DNA of 64,000 nt. It comes from Mycobacterium ostraviense. GTDB taxonomy: Bacteria; Actinomycetota; Actinomycetes; Mycobacteriales; Mycobacteriaceae. Numbering within the stretch: position 1 is the first letter of the stretch; each line of letters starts with the position of its first letter. The position numbers and the translations under genes are program-made. The stretch spans positions 810,838 through 874,837 of the forward strand of contig NZ_NKRE01000001.1 of NCBI RefSeq assembly GCF_002705925.1. Direction: 5' to 3'. Shown here piece after piece: positions 52,302 through 61,735 of this stretch. Under the pieces are notes generated by a model that saw only the letters and a program-made list of their open reading frames with translations, was not told the DNA's origin and did not search any database.

Positions 52302-53101
52302 ACAGCTACTGGGGCTTTGATCGCCGGATGCGGGTGGTAGTTCTCGACGAGGATGTCCTGGTAGGTATAGTCGAAAATCGAATCCCTCTGGGCCAAAACT
52401 AGTTTGGGGTATGGCCGGGGTTCACGGCACAATTGCTCGCGGACCTGTTCGAGGTGGTTGTCATAAATGTGGCAATCTCCGCCGGTCCAGACGAACTCGC
52501 CGACGTCAAGGTCGGACTGCGCGGCCATCATATGGGTCAGCAGCGCGTAGCTGGCGATGTTGAACGGCACGCCGAGAAACAGGTCAGCGCTGCGCTGGTA
52601 GAGCTGGCAGCTCAACCGCCCGTCGGCGACGTAGAACTGGAAGAACGCGTGACATGGCGGCAGCGCCATCTGCGGGATATCGCCGACATTCCAAGCCGAC
52701 ACGATGATCCGCCGCGAATCGGGATCGGTGCGCAGCAAATTCAGGGCGGCGCTGATCTGGTCGATGTGCCCACCCGACGGGGTCGGCCAGGACCGCCATT
52801 GCACACCGTAGATAGGACCGAGATCACCTGTGCTGCTCGCCCATTCGTCCCAGATGGTGACTCCGTGCTGGTGCAGCCAGCTGATGTTCGAGTCCCCGCG
52901 TAGGAACCACAGCAACTCGTAGGCCACCGATTTGAAATGGACTTTCTTGGTGGTGAGCAGCGGGAAGCCGGCGGACAGGTCGTACCTGATCTGCTGGCCG
53001 AACAGGCTGCGAGTGCCGGTGCCGGTACGGTCGGATTTGGCCGAACCCGTTTCGAGCACCAGGCGCAGCAGGTCCTCATAGGGAGTCAAAATCGGCACCA
53101 C
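52298..53101 (-). CDS. thyA: Thymidylate synthase ThyA
   Basis: 267 residues from GTG 53101; TTG 53089 would match the shorter M. tuberculosis start. Catalytic cysteine in [13 protein letters not shown], dUMP-binding [17 protein letters not shown], and C-terminus [10 protein letters not shown]. It methylates dUMP with methylene-THF, producing DHF. First gene of the tight leftward operon thyA-dfrA-ycaQ-hsdS. ThyX is also encoded in the window. Confidence 0.97.
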   Translation of the reverse strand: MVPILTPYEDLLRLVLETGSAKSDRTGTGTRSLFGQQIRYDLSAGFPLLTTKKVHFKSVAYELLWFLRGDSNISWLHQHGVTIWDEWASSTGDLGPIYGVQWRSWPTPSGGHIDQISAALNLLRTDPDSRRIIVSAWNVGDIPQMALPPCHAFFQFYVADGRLSCQLYQRSADLFLGVPFNIASYALLTHMMAAQSDLDVGEFVWTGGDCHIYDNHLEQVREQLCREPRPYPKLVLAQRDSIFDYTYQDILVENYHPHPAIKAPVAV

Positions 53102-53113
53102 GCGGCCAGCTTA

Positions 53114-53232
53114 GCGGCGATCGCAAGCCCGGCGAAGCAGGGCGCGGCGGGTCGACGCCAATCAACCCCGCGGCGATCGCAAGCCCGGCGAAGCAGGGCG
53201 CGGCGGGTCGACGCCAATCAACCCCGCGGCGA
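53114..53232. repeat. 56-bp tandem repeat, two identical copies plus a partial third
   Basis: 53114-53169 and 53170-53225 are identical, and the first 7 bp of a third copy follow. It lies in the divergent thyA/dienelactone hydrolase gap and ends about 25 bp before the hydrolase start. Size and place resemble mycobacterial interspersed VNTR loci. Confidence 0.97.
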
Positions 53233-53256
53233 GGCCGCAGGAGTACAACGGAGGCC

Positions 53257-54000
53257 ATGCCGAAACTCACCGATACCGTCACCACGCCCGACGGCAGCTG
53301 CCCCGTCCACCTGTTCAGTCCCGACGGCGCCAAAGGCCCCTGGCCCGGTGTGGTGATGTATCCCGACGCGGGTGGCGTGCGGGAAACCTTCTACCAGATG
53401 GCTGCCCAATTGGCGGGCAACGGCTACTCAGTGCTGCTACCCGACGTGTACTACCGCGAGGGCGCCTGGGCCGCATTCGATATGGCGACCGCGTTCGGCG
53501 ACGCGAAGGAGCGGGCGCGCATCATGTTCATGATCGGCACGTTGACCCCGGACCGGGTCACCCGCGACGCCGGCGCATTCTTCGACTGGCTGGCCAGCCG
53601 CCCGGAGGTGAGGGGTCAGCGATTCGGTGTGTGCGGCTACTGCATGGGTGGACGGATCTCGCTGGTAGTGGCCGGGCGGCAGCCCGATCGGGTCGCCGCC
53701 GCGGCATCGTTTCACGGCGGCGGCCTGGTCACCGACAGCGCCGACAGCCCGCATCTGCTGGCCGAGCGGATACGGGCCACGGTCTACGTTGGCGGCGCCA
53801 AGAACGACCCGTCGTTCACCGCCGACCACGCCGAACAACTCGACAAAGCGCTGACCGCGGCCAGCGTCGAGCACACCATCGAGTGGTATCCGGGCGCCCA
53901 CGGGTTCGCCGTCCCGGACAACCCGCCCTATGACCAGGCGTGCGCCGAGCGGCACTGGGCGGCGATGACGGACATCTTCGCGTCGGCACTACCGCGCTGA
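53257..54000 (+). CDS. Dienelactone hydrolase family protein (Rv2765 homologue)
   Basis: 247 residues, alpha/beta hydrolase fold. The nucleophile is the cysteine of GVCGYCMGG; KNDPSF holds the acid and YPGAHGFAVPDNP the histidine. The substrate is unknown; dienelactone hydrolases open lactones of aromatic breakdown. It is a single gene facing the fadE operon. Confidence 0.92.
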   Translation: MPKLTDTVTTPDGSCPVHLFSPDGAKGPWPGVVMYPDAGGVRETFYQMAAQLAGNGYSVLLPDVYYREGAWAAFDMATAFGDAKERARIMFMIGTLTPDRVTRDAGAFFDWLASRPEVRGQRFGVCGYCMGGRISLVVAGRQPDRVAAAASFHGGGLVTDSADSPHLLAERIRATVYVGGAKNDPSFTADHAEQLDKALTAASVEHTIEWYPGAHGFAVPDNPPYDQACAERHWAAMTDIFASALPR

Positions 54001-54003
54001 TCC

Positions 54004-54065
54004 GGCGAGCAGACAGAGAATCACCCAAATCCTCGGCGTGGCATGCGATTCTGTGCCTGCTCGCC
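54004..54065. terminator. Long-armed hairpin at the hydrolase/fadE convergent end
   Basis: GGCGAGCAGACAGAGAATC (54004-54022) faces its near complement at 54047-54065 with few mismatches. Together with 27405-27462 it forms a small hairpin family built on CGAGCAGAC, each sited where two genes converge, so a two-way terminator is likely. Confidence 0.6.
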
Positions 54066-54080
54066 CGATCCTTGCCGACG

Positions 54081-55184
54081 TCAGGTGACCGGCAGGTTGA
54101 CCAACGCGGCCAGTCGAGCGCGGTGCCGGTAGGCAGTGCCGAGGGCCAACTGGTCGCTCTTGGCCCGCTTCAGGTACAGGTGCGCGGGATACTCCCAGGT
54201 CATTCCGATGCCGCCGTGCAGTTGCACGCATTCCTCAGCGGCGTGCACCGCGACCCCGCTGCAGTAGGCCTGCGCCAGCGCCGCCGCAATGGCGGCGTCT
54301 GCATCGCCCCGGGCGCAGGTATCGGCGGCGTAGCGGGCCGCTGCCGTCGCCGCACCAACCTCGAACCACAAGTCCGCCAGCCGGTGCTTGATCGCCTGGT
54401 ACGAACCGATGGCCCGGCCGAACTGCTTACGCTCCTTGGTGTAGGCCAGTGTGGTGTCAAGGCACCACCGCGCAATCCCCAGCTGCTCGGAGGCGAGCAG
54501 CGCCGCTGCGGTCTGCAGCGCCTCGGCCAGCGCCGCTTCGGCCGGCCCGTTCCCGACCCGCGACGACGCGGCACCCGAAAACTGCACGTCCGCAAGGGGT
54601 CTGGTCATGTCGAAGGTCAAGAACGGCGAGATCTCGACACCGGCCGCGTCGCGCGCGACGGTATGCAGCTCCACCCCGTCGGGCCCGGCGACCGGCACCA
54701 CCAGCACGTCGGCTTCCCTGGCGCCCGCCACGCTGGTGACCCGTCCGGTCAGTCCGTCGGCGCCGTTGCGCACCCCGGTGACCGGATCACCCGGCGCGGT
54801 GGACAGCGGCACCACCAGCGCCGCGGTGACCGCACCACCGGCCAGACCCGCGATGGTATCGGTCTCGCCGGATCGCAACAGCGCGACGGTGGCAAGCACC
54901 GCGCTGGACAGGAATGGGACCGGCGCGACGGCCCGGCCGATCTCCTCCATGACCACCGCTGCTTCGCGGGCGCTCGCGCCCGCTCCGTCCAGCGACTCGG
55001 GAACCAGCAGCCCGGCCACCCCCAGATCGGCGGCCAGCCTCCGCCACAGCTCCGAAAAGTCTTGCGGCGGAACATCATAGGCCCGCACCACCAGCTCCGG
55101 CGGACACCGATCAGCGAGCAGCTGCCGAACGCTGTCCCGCAGCGCCTCCTCGGTGTCGGAGTACAGCAGGTCCGCGGCGCTCAT
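54081..55184 (-). CDS. Acyl-CoA dehydrogenase, partner subunit
   Basis: 367 residues, start MSAADLLYSDTEEALRDSV. FAD- and CoA-contact motifs TKERKQFGRAIGSYQAIKH and ECVQLHGGIGMTWEYPAH are present. The N-terminal half is diverged. It overlaps the next fadE by ATGA. Mycobacterial FadE genes in such adjacent pairs usually make alpha2beta2 enzymes, so I infer a heteromer with the 55181-56365 product. Substrate unknown. Confidence 0.92.
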   Translation of the reverse strand: MSAADLLYSDTEEALRDSVRQLLADRCPPELVVRAYDVPPQDFSELWRRLAADLGVAGLLVPESLDGAGASAREAAVVMEEIGRAVAPVPFLSSAVLATVALLRSGETDTIAGLAGGAVTAALVVPLSTAPGDPVTGVRNGADGLTGRVTSVAGAREADVLVVPVAGPDGVELHTVARDAAGVEISPFLTFDMTRPLADVQFSGAASSRVGNGPAEAALAEALQTAAALLASEQLGIARWCLDTTLAYTKERKQFGRAIGSYQAIKHRLADLWFEVGAATAAARYAADTCARGDADAAIAAALAQAYCSGVAVHAAEECVQLHGGIGMTWEYPAHLYLKRAKSDQLALGTAYRHRARLAALVNLPVT

Positions 55185-56365
55185 CGCGGCAAGTCCTTCC
55201 AGGCGACGGTCTTGTCGACCCGGTGTTCACCGGGCAGGCCCAGGACCCGCTCGGAGATGGTGTTACGCAGAATCTCCGAGGTCCCGCCTTCGATCGAGTT
55301 GCCGCGAGCCCGCAGGTAGCGATACCCCGGGCCGCGACCGATCAGATCGACGGTCTCCGGCCGGCGCAGCGTCCAGTCATCGTATCCCAGGCCGGATTCG
55401 GGCTGCAATTCGAGTTCGAAGCCCGAGATCTGTTGCGCCAGACGGGCGAACGCCACTTTCATACCGGCGCCCTCGGGCCCGGGCTGACCGCTCGCGGCCT
55501 GCTGGCGCAATCGCTCGCCGGTGAGCCGCAGCACTTCGGCTTCCACCCACAGCCGCATCATCTCGTCATGCATCGCGGGATTGCGCAGCGCCGGTTGGTC
55601 ACGCCAGGCCTCGGTGACCCTGCCGATGTGACCGCCCTCGCGCGGGATTCCGGTCCGTGCGCCGATCGCGACCCGCTCGTTGTTGAGGGTGGTGGTCGCG
55701 ACCCGCCAGCCGCCGCCTTCCGGGCCGAGCCGGTTCGCGTCGGGCACCCGGACGTCGGTGAGAAATACCTCGTTGAACTCCGCCTCGCCGGTGATCTGAC
55801 GCAGCGGCCGGATGTCGATTCCCGGTTGCCTCATGTCACACAAGAAGTACGTCAGCCCAACATGTTTAGGCACGTTCGGGTCGGTGCGGGCGACCAGGAT
55901 GGACATCTGTGCGTGCTGGGCCATCGACGTCCATACCTTCTGCCCGTTGACAATCCAGCCGTCCCCGTCGCGCACGGCACGGGTGGCGACTCCGGCCAGA
56001 TCCGACCCGGCGCCGGGTTCGCTGAACAGCTGGCAGTAGAGGTGCTCACCGGTGAACAACGGGCGCAAGAACTTTCGCTTCTGATCTTCGGTTCCGAACG
56101 CGACGATCGTCGGGGCTGCCATGCCGATCCCGATGATGTTTCGCCCGCCGCCGGCTGGCGGCGCTGCTGCCGCCGCCAATTGCGCGTCGACCTGTGCCTG
56201 GAACGTGCGCGGCAGGTCGAGCCCGCCGAAGCCAACCGGAAAGTGCACCCAGGCCAGCCCCGCGTCGAACCGCGCGCCGAGGAATTCCGGGGGGTCGGTG
56301 GTGGCCGGGTCGTGCTGGTCCAGCAGCGCCCGCACCCGGGTTTGCAGGTCCTCCTGAATGCTCAT
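55181..56365 (-). CDS. Acyl-CoA dehydrogenase, second subunit
   Basis: 394 residues. LFSEPGAGSDLAGVATRAV binds FAD, VNGQKVWTSMAQHAQM is the usual mid-domain block, and SIEGGTSEILRNTISERVLG closes the active site. It is coupled by ATGA overlaps both to the SDR upstream and to the other fadE downstream, so the three proteins share one mRNA. As I recall, neither fadE is between Rv2765 and Rv2766c in M. tuberculosis. Confidence 0.93.
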   Translation of the reverse strand: MSIQEDLQTRVRALLDQHDPATTDPPEFLGARFDAGLAWVHFPVGFGGLDLPRTFQAQVDAQLAAAAAPPAGGGRNIIGIGMAAPTIVAFGTEDQKRKFLRPLFTGEHLYCQLFSEPGAGSDLAGVATRAVRDGDGWIVNGQKVWTSMAQHAQMSILVARTDPNVPKHVGLTYFLCDMRQPGIDIRPLRQITGEAEFNEVFLTDVRVPDANRLGPEGGGWRVATTTLNNERVAIGARTGIPREGGHIGRVTEAWRDQPALRNPAMHDEMMRLWVEAEVLRLTGERLRQQAASGQPGPEGAGMKVAFARLAQQISGFELELQPESGLGYDDWTLRRPETVDLIGRGPGYRYLRARGNSIEGGTSEILRNTISERVLGLPGEHRVDKTVAWKDLPR

Positions 56366-57153
56366 TGCGCGCCTCCGGGATTCGGCTGAAAACCCCTGAA
56401 CCCCTGGGCATTGCCCAGCAGCAGGCCGCCGTCGATCACCATGGTCTCTCCGGTGATCCAGCCCGCCGCATCCGAGACCAGAAAGCCGATGGCTTCGGCC
56501 ACGTCGACCGGTTCGCCGATGCGCCCGAGTGCGATGGTCGCCGCCAGCGGGTCTTCATGGTCCTTCCACAGCGCCTCGGCCAGCCTGGTGCGCACCACGC
56601 CGGGGCAGATCGCGTTGACCCGCACCCACGGCGAAAGTTCCAGGGCCAGTTGCTTGGTCACATGAATCAGGGCGGCCTTGGTAGCGTTGTACATCCCCAT
56701 GGCCGGTGATTGGTGCATACCGCCGATCGAGGCGGTGTTGATGACGACACCGCCGTGTTCGCCCATCCATGCCTTGACGGCCAGCGAGGTCCACAGCAGC
56801 GGGGCCCACAGGTTGACGTCGAAGATCTTGGTGAAGCGGGCGTGGTCCTGTTCGATCAGCGGACCAAACGCCGGGTTGGTGCCCGCATTGTTGACCAGGA
56901 TGTCCACGCTGCCGAAGCGCTCGAGCGCCAGGTCCACACAGCGTCGGGCGGCTTCCTCGTCGACCGCGTGAGCACCGACGCCCACCGCGCGCTCGCCGAC
57001 CTCGGCGGCGGCTGCGTCGGCGGCCTCCTGCTTGCGGGCGGTGAGCACCACGTTGGCGCCGGCGGTGGCCAGGCGCTGCGCTGTCGCCAACCCGATTCCC
57101 CTGGAGGCGCCGGTGACTATGGCGGTACGGCCGGTCAGATCCAGTGAGGTCAT
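56362..57153 (-). CDS. fabG5: SDR oxidoreductase FabG5 (Rv2766c homologue)
   Basis: 263 residues. TGASRGIGLATAQRL, NNAGTNPAFGP and the catalytic YNATKAALIHVTKQ are present, and the C-terminal ITGETMVIDGGLLLG is the classical SDR end. Likely a 3-hydroxyacyl-CoA or related dehydrogenase acting with the two coupled FadE proteins. First gene of the operon, 86 bp after the carboxylase gene. Confidence 0.93.
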   Translation of the reverse strand: MTSLDLTGRTAIVTGASRGIGLATAQRLATAGANVVLTARKQEAADAAAAEVGERAVGVGAHAVDEEAARRCVDLALERFGSVDILVNNAGTNPAFGPLIEQDHARFTKIFDVNLWAPLLWTSLAVKAWMGEHGGVVINTASIGGMHQSPAMGMYNATKAALIHVTKQLALELSPWVRVNAICPGVVRTRLAEALWKDHEDPLAATIALGRIGEPVDVAEAIGFLVSDAAGWITGETMVIDGGLLLGNAQGFRGFQPNPGGAQ

Positions 57154-57239
57154 CGTGCTGCGCCTTCTGTGTCGTCGATGTTAGCCAATCTAAACCTGTG
57201 GAAACCGGGGGCTGGGGCTGGGGCTGCGCACCCACACCG

Positions 57240-60200
57240 TCATCGCGTCGGCAGCCTGCTGATCCAGGTCCGCGACTCCGCCGGATCGATGACGTCGTCC
57301 AGTTCGAACGTGGTGGCCGAGCGCAACGCCTTCCCATGCTGATAGGCCGCGGCCACCAGCCGCTCGAAAAGCGCTTGGCGTTCAATCTCGTCCACGGCTG
57401 CGGCCAGCTCCTTGCGGAACCCGAGCCGCACCGCCCCTTCCAGTCCCATGCCGCCGATCTCCCCGGTGGGCCAGGCGACCGTGAACTCGGGCGCATGGAA
57501 CGAGCCACCGGCCATGGCCATCGCACCCAATCCATAACCCTTGCGCAAGATGATCATTCCGAGCGGCACTGTCAACCGCGCGCCGGCGATGAACATCCGG
57601 CCGAAGCGCCGGACCGTGGCTTCTTTCTCGGAGTCCGGACCGACCATGAATCCCGGGGTATCGCACAGCGAGATCACCGGCAGCCGGAACGACTCGCACA
57701 ACGCGAGGAAGTCGGCGGCCTTATCCGACGCCTCGGCGTCGATGGCACCGCCCAGATGATGGCTGCTGTTGGCGATCAACCCGTAAGCCACACCCTCGAC
57801 GCGAACCAGCGCGGTGAGGATGCCGACCCCGTAGTCGCGACGCAACTCCAGCACCGAGTCGACGTCGACGACGGACTCGATCGCCCGGCGCACGTCGTAG
57901 GCGCGTAACCGGTTCTGCGGCACCATATGCCGGGACAGTCGCGGGTCGGGTGCCGCCCAACTGTCGACGCTGCCCTGGAAATACGACAGGTACTGCTTGG
58001 CCAGCGAAACCGCGTGCGCCTCGTCATGGGCGACCAGGCTCACCACGCCGTTGCGCCGCTGCACCTCGATCGGCCCGATCGCCTCCGGCGGGTAGACGCC
58101 GAGCCCGCCGCCTTCGATCATCGCCGGGCCGCCCATGCCGATATTGGCGTCCGGCGTTGCGATGATCACGTCGCACACCCCGGCAAGGGCGGCATTGCCG
58201 GCGAAGCACCGGCCGGAGACGATGGCCACCAACGGCACCCGGCCGGACAGGCCGGCCAGTACCCGGAACGTCGGCACATCCAGCCCGGCCCGGCCACCGA
58301 CGTCGGTGTCGCCGGGCCGGCCCCCGCCGCCCTCGGCAAATAGCACCACCGGCAAGCGGTTTCGCACGGCCAGATCGAAGACGCGGTCGGTCTTGGCATG
58401 GTTGCGCATGCCCTGGGTCCCGGCGAGCACGGTGTAGTCGTATGACACGACGACCGTTTGGGCGGCGGCCGGGCCGAACCGATCCGCGCCGATAGTGGCC
58501 ACGCCGGCGACCAGGCCGTCGGCCGGGGTGTTGGCGATCAGGTCCTCCTCGGAGCGCCGGCTGCGTTGCGCGGCGATCACCAGGGCACCGTATTCGACGA
58601 AGCTGCCGGGATCGACCAGGTCGGCGATGTTCTCACGTGCGGTGCGCCGACCCTGCTGGTGCCGTTTGGCCACCGCAGCTTCCCGGCCCTCGTCCAGGGT
58701 GAGCCGATGACGCTGCCGGACCCCGTCGAGGTCGGCCCGCGATCGACCCAGATCGATGGTGGCAGTTGATGATTCACCACCGACAACGCTGGTGCGGGTG
58801 AACACCAGCAGCGGGTCGCCGGTCGCGACCACCTGACCGGGCGACACCAGATTGCGGACCGTCCGCAGTGCATCCGGAGCCGCCTGGACATGCTGCATCT
58901 TCATCGCCTCGAGCACCACCAACTGCCCGTCGGCGCCCACCTCGGTACCTTCTGGCGCGACGTCAACCACCGTGCCGGCCAGTTGGGCACGCAACGCCTC
59001 TTCACCCGGGTAAAGCTCGACCGCGGCCACCCGATGGGCGCGCCGGTGAGACAGCGCGGCCGCCGCCAGGCCGGGCAGCTTTTCGTCGACGAAACTCGTC
59101 GTGACGATGCCTGATTGAACCTTGTTGTCCGACAAGAGTTCTTGCAGCAATGCCAGGTTGGTGGCGACGCCCTCGATGCTGAACTCCGACAGCGCCGTGC
59201 GCGCCTTGCGCACCGCCGCGCCGAAGGATGACCTGGATACGTGGGTGATGACCTTGGCCAGCAGCGAGTCATAGCGTGGATTCACTGACAGCCCCGCCCG
59301 GCCGTAAGTGTCGACGCGGACCCCGGGGCCGCTCGGGGGTGAAAACACCGTCAGGGTGCCCGCTGCGGGTAGGATGGACCCGGCTGCCGCCATGGTTTCA
59401 GCGTTGACCCTGGTCTGGATAGCGATACCCCGTGCCGTGGCGGGATCACCGGCGACTCTGGTTGCCTCGCAGGAAATCCCGGCCGGCAACCCCAGCTCGT
59501 CGTAGCACGCACCGCCGGCGATGGCCAGCTGCAGCGCCACCAGGTCCAGCCCGGTCACCGCCTCGGTGACGGTGTGTTCAACCTGGATGCGCGGATTGAC
59601 CTCCAAGAAGGCGAATTCCTCAGCGGAGACCAGGAATTCGACGGTGGCCAGCCCGCGCAGCCCGACGCCGGCGCAGAGCAAGGTTGCGGCCCGGTGTAAC
59701 GCACGGCGCAGGCTATCCGAAAGGCCTTGGGCGGGAGCGATTTCAACCAGCTTCTGGTAGCGCCGCTGGATGCTGCAGTCACGATCGCCCAGCGCCAGCG
59801 CATGCGGTGGCTGGCCGACGACCTGCACCTCCAAATGCCGTGCCGCACCCAGATATGCCTCGGCGAATACCGCCGGGTTGCCGAAAGCCAGTCGCGCTTC
59901 CGCGGCGCACTGACGGTAGGCATCATCGATCTGGCCGGCGCTGGTCACCTTGCGCATGCCCCGGCCGCCACCGCCGGCGAGCGCCTTGATCATGATCGCG
60001 CCGCCGACCTGAGCGGCAAAGAATTCCTGGATGTCGCCGAGGCTGCTGGGGCCTTGGGTCGCCGCCAGCACCGGCAGCCCGGCGGTGACGGCGGCCGTGC
60101 GGGCCACAGACTTGTTCCCGACCAGCTCCAGCACCTCGGCGTCGGGTCCGACGAACGTGTACCCGCCGGCCCTGCAGGCCCGCGCGAATCCGGGGTTCTC

Positions 60201-60449
60201 GCTGAGGAACCCGTAGCCGGGGTGGATCAGCTCGGCGCCGGACGCTTCGGCCGCGGCCAGGATGGCCGCGGCGTCGAGGTAGGCCTCGATACCGTTGCCG
60301 GGCAGGGCGATTGCCTGGTCGGCCGCGTGCACGTGTGGGCTGTCGGCGTCGTCCGCGGCGTAAACCGCGACCGTGGGGATGTCCAATTCGGTTGCCGTGC
60401 GGATGATTCGAAGCGCAATCTCACCCCGGTTCGCGATCAGCAGCCTCAT
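57240..60449 (-). CDS. Single-chain long-chain acyl-CoA carboxylase (BC-BCCP-CT)
   Basis: 1069 residues from ATG 60449 (MRLLIANRGEIALRI). Biotin carboxylase about 1-450 (ATP-grasp loop KALAGGGGRGMRKV, EVNPRIQVEHTVTEAVTG). The biotinyl site EAMKMQH is near residue 518. The carboxyltransferase about 570-1069 includes FAEGGGGRPGD and SLCDTPGFMVGPDSEKEA. All three activities are in one chain, as in the structurally studied M. avium subsp. paratuberculosis LCC, which carboxylates acyl-CoAs of varied length. In M. tuberculosis these activities are on separate Acc subunits. The adjacent fabG5-fadE genes suggest a common lipid pathway. Confidence 0.93.
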   Translation of the reverse strand: MRLLIANRGEIALRIIRTATELDIPTVAVYAADDADSPHVHAADQAIALPGNGIEAYLDAAAILAAAEASGAELIHPGYGFLSENPGFARACRAGGYTFVGPDAEVLELVGNKSVARTAAVTAGLPVLAATQGPSSLGDIQEFFAAQVGGAIMIKALAGGGGRGMRKVTSAGQIDDAYRQCAAEARLAFGNPAVFAEAYLGAARHLEVQVVGQPPHALALGDRDCSIQRRYQKLVEIAPAQGLSDSLRRALHRAATLLCAGVGLRGLATVEFLVSAEEFAFLEVNPRIQVEHTVTEAVTGLDLVALQLAIAGGACYDELGLPAGISCEATRVAGDPATARGIAIQTRVNAETMAAAGSILPAAGTLTVFSPPSGPGVRVDTYGRAGLSVNPRYDSLLAKVITHVSRSSFGAAVRKARTALSEFSIEGVATNLALLQELLSDNKVQSGIVTTSFVDEKLPGLAAAALSHRRAHRVAAVELYPGEEALRAQLAGTVVDVAPEGTEVGADGQLVVLEAMKMQHVQAAPDALRTVRNLVSPGQVVATGDPLLVFTRTSVVGGESSTATIDLGRSRADLDGVRQRHRLTLDEGREAAVAKRHQQGRRTARENIADLVDPGSFVEYGALVIAAQRSRRSEEDLIANTPADGLVAGVATIGADRFGPAAAQTVVVSYDYTVLAGTQGMRNHAKTDRVFDLAVRNRLPVVLFAEGGGGRPGDTDVGGRAGLDVPTFRVLAGLSGRVPLVAIVSGRCFAGNAALAGVCDVIIATPDANIGMGGPAMIEGGGLGVYPPEAIGPIEVQRRNGVVSLVAHDEAHAVSLAKQYLSYFQGSVDSWAAPDPRLSRHMVPQNRLRAYDVRRAIESVVDVDSVLELRRDYGVGILTALVRVEGVAYGLIANSSHHLGGAIDAEASDKAADFLALCESFRLPVISLCDTPGFMVGPDSEKEATVRRFGRMFIAGARLTVPLGMIILRKGYGLGAMAMAGGSFHAPEFTVAWPTGEIGGMGLEGAVRLGFRKELAAAVDEIERQALFERLVAAAYQHGKALRSATTFELDDVIDPAESRTWISRLPTR

Positions 60450-60515
60450 TCGGACACCCCGGCCATCCTGACGCGCGACCACATACCGGCCACATTACGG
60501 CCCGGCCGGTCCGGA

Positions 60516-61685
60516 TCAGACGACGACCTGTTTGGGCATCACGGTCGGCCGGAAGCCGTACCGTGGTCCGGCGTAACCACCGCTGCCCTTGGCCGCGGCG
60601 GCCATCCCCGGCGCGCCGGGCATCGCGGTGACCGGTCCGGCTTCCTCGGGCACGGCCCAGCCGCTGCCCTCCAACGCCGTGGTGCCCGAAGGCAACGCCG
60701 GAGCGGCACTGGACCAGCTCGCCGGCACCGCCAACTTGCCGACCGCGGACGCCTGGCCGAGGCCCGCCAGGACCGAGCCCGCGCCCGCGGGTGCCACGGC
60801 GTGCGTCGTGGCCGCCGGTCCGGCGATGGTTGGAACCAGCTGGGCGGCAGCAGACCCACCCGCGACGTTCGCGGCATCCAGGGCGTGCCCCAGGAATACC
60901 GCGTTGGGAATGGCGGCCATGACGAACCAGGCCGCGGTATTGACCGCACCGTTGATGGCGTTCTGCACGAACGTATTGCCGAGCAGGTCATCGATGATTC
61001 CGCCCAGGGCCGTCGCGTCGAAAACCGACGCGGCCGGCGACGCGAGCCCCATGACCGCGTTGGGCACGTTGGTGATCAGGTTCGCCAGCCCCACCTGCTG
61101 GGCCGTACCAGCCGCGGCGGCCTGGCCCACCGCGGCCGCCTGCGCGGCCAGCCCGGCCGGGTTGGCGATCCGCGACGGCGTGGTCAACGGGTTCAGCGTC
61201 CCGGCGGCCGCCGACGACGCCGCATAGCCGTACATCGCCAACGCGTCCTGCGCCCACATTTCACCGTAGTGCGCCTCAGTGGCCGCGATGGCGGGTGTGT
61301 TCTGGCCCAGGATGTTCGTCGCCACCAGCGCCGCCAGCAGCGCCCTATTGGCCGCAACCTCAGCCGGCGGCACGGTCGCGGCGAAGGCCGCCTCGAAGGC
61401 GGCCGCGGACGCGGTGGCTTGCGAGCCCGCATGAGCGGCGGATTCGGCGGTGTAGGTCAGCCAGGCGAGGTAGGGCTGAGCCGCGGCTGCCATCGACATC
61501 GACGCAGGACCCAACCACTGCTCGGTGGTCAGCTGGGTGATCACCGATTCGACCGAGGCGGCCGTGGTGCTCAACTCGACGGCAAGCCTGTTCCATGCTG
61601 CGGCGGCAGCCATCATGGGCGCCGCCCCCGCACCGGCGTACATGCGTGCGGAGTTGATCTCAGGGGGTAAAGCTCCGAAATCCAT
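60516..61685 (-). CDS. PPE protein (PPE43-like)
   Basis: 389 residues from ATG 61685, AAGGAG upstream. The PPE domain of about 175 residues starts [20 protein letters not shown] with PPE at 7-9 and has the EQWLGPAS W-x-G turn. The C-terminus has the SVP-type block in variant form (GKLAVPASW) and ends [17 protein letters not shown]. Paired with the PE gene 50 bp upstream, it should form the helical PE-PPE dimer secreted by an ESX system. Position suggests PPE43 (Rv2768c). Confidence 0.92.
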   Translation of the reverse strand: MDFGALPPEINSARMYAGAGAAPMMAAAAAWNRLAVELSTTAASVESVITQLTTEQWLGPASMSMAAAAQPYLAWLTYTAESAAHAGSQATASAAAFEAAFAATVPPAEVAANRALLAALVATNILGQNTPAIAATEAHYGEMWAQDALAMYGYAASSAAAGTLNPLTTPSRIANPAGLAAQAAAVGQAAAAGTAQQVGLANLITNVPNAVMGLASPAASVFDATALGGIIDDLLGNTFVQNAINGAVNTAAWFVMAAIPNAVFLGHALDAANVAGGSAAAQLVPTIAGPAATTHAVAPAGAGSVLAGLGQASAVGKLAVPASWSSAAPALPSGTTALEGSGWAVPEEAGPVTAMPGAPGMAAAAKGSGGYAGPRYGFRPTVMPKQVVV

Positions 61686-61735
61686 TGTTATCCGACTCCT
61701 TTGATTTAGTCCGGTTCGTATCGGATGCGGGTGCT

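Noticed and set aside
59727..61670. 647-codon rightward open frame
   Set aside because: Antisense to the carboxylase N-terminus and to the PPE gene, with the composition of a reverse-strand shadow.
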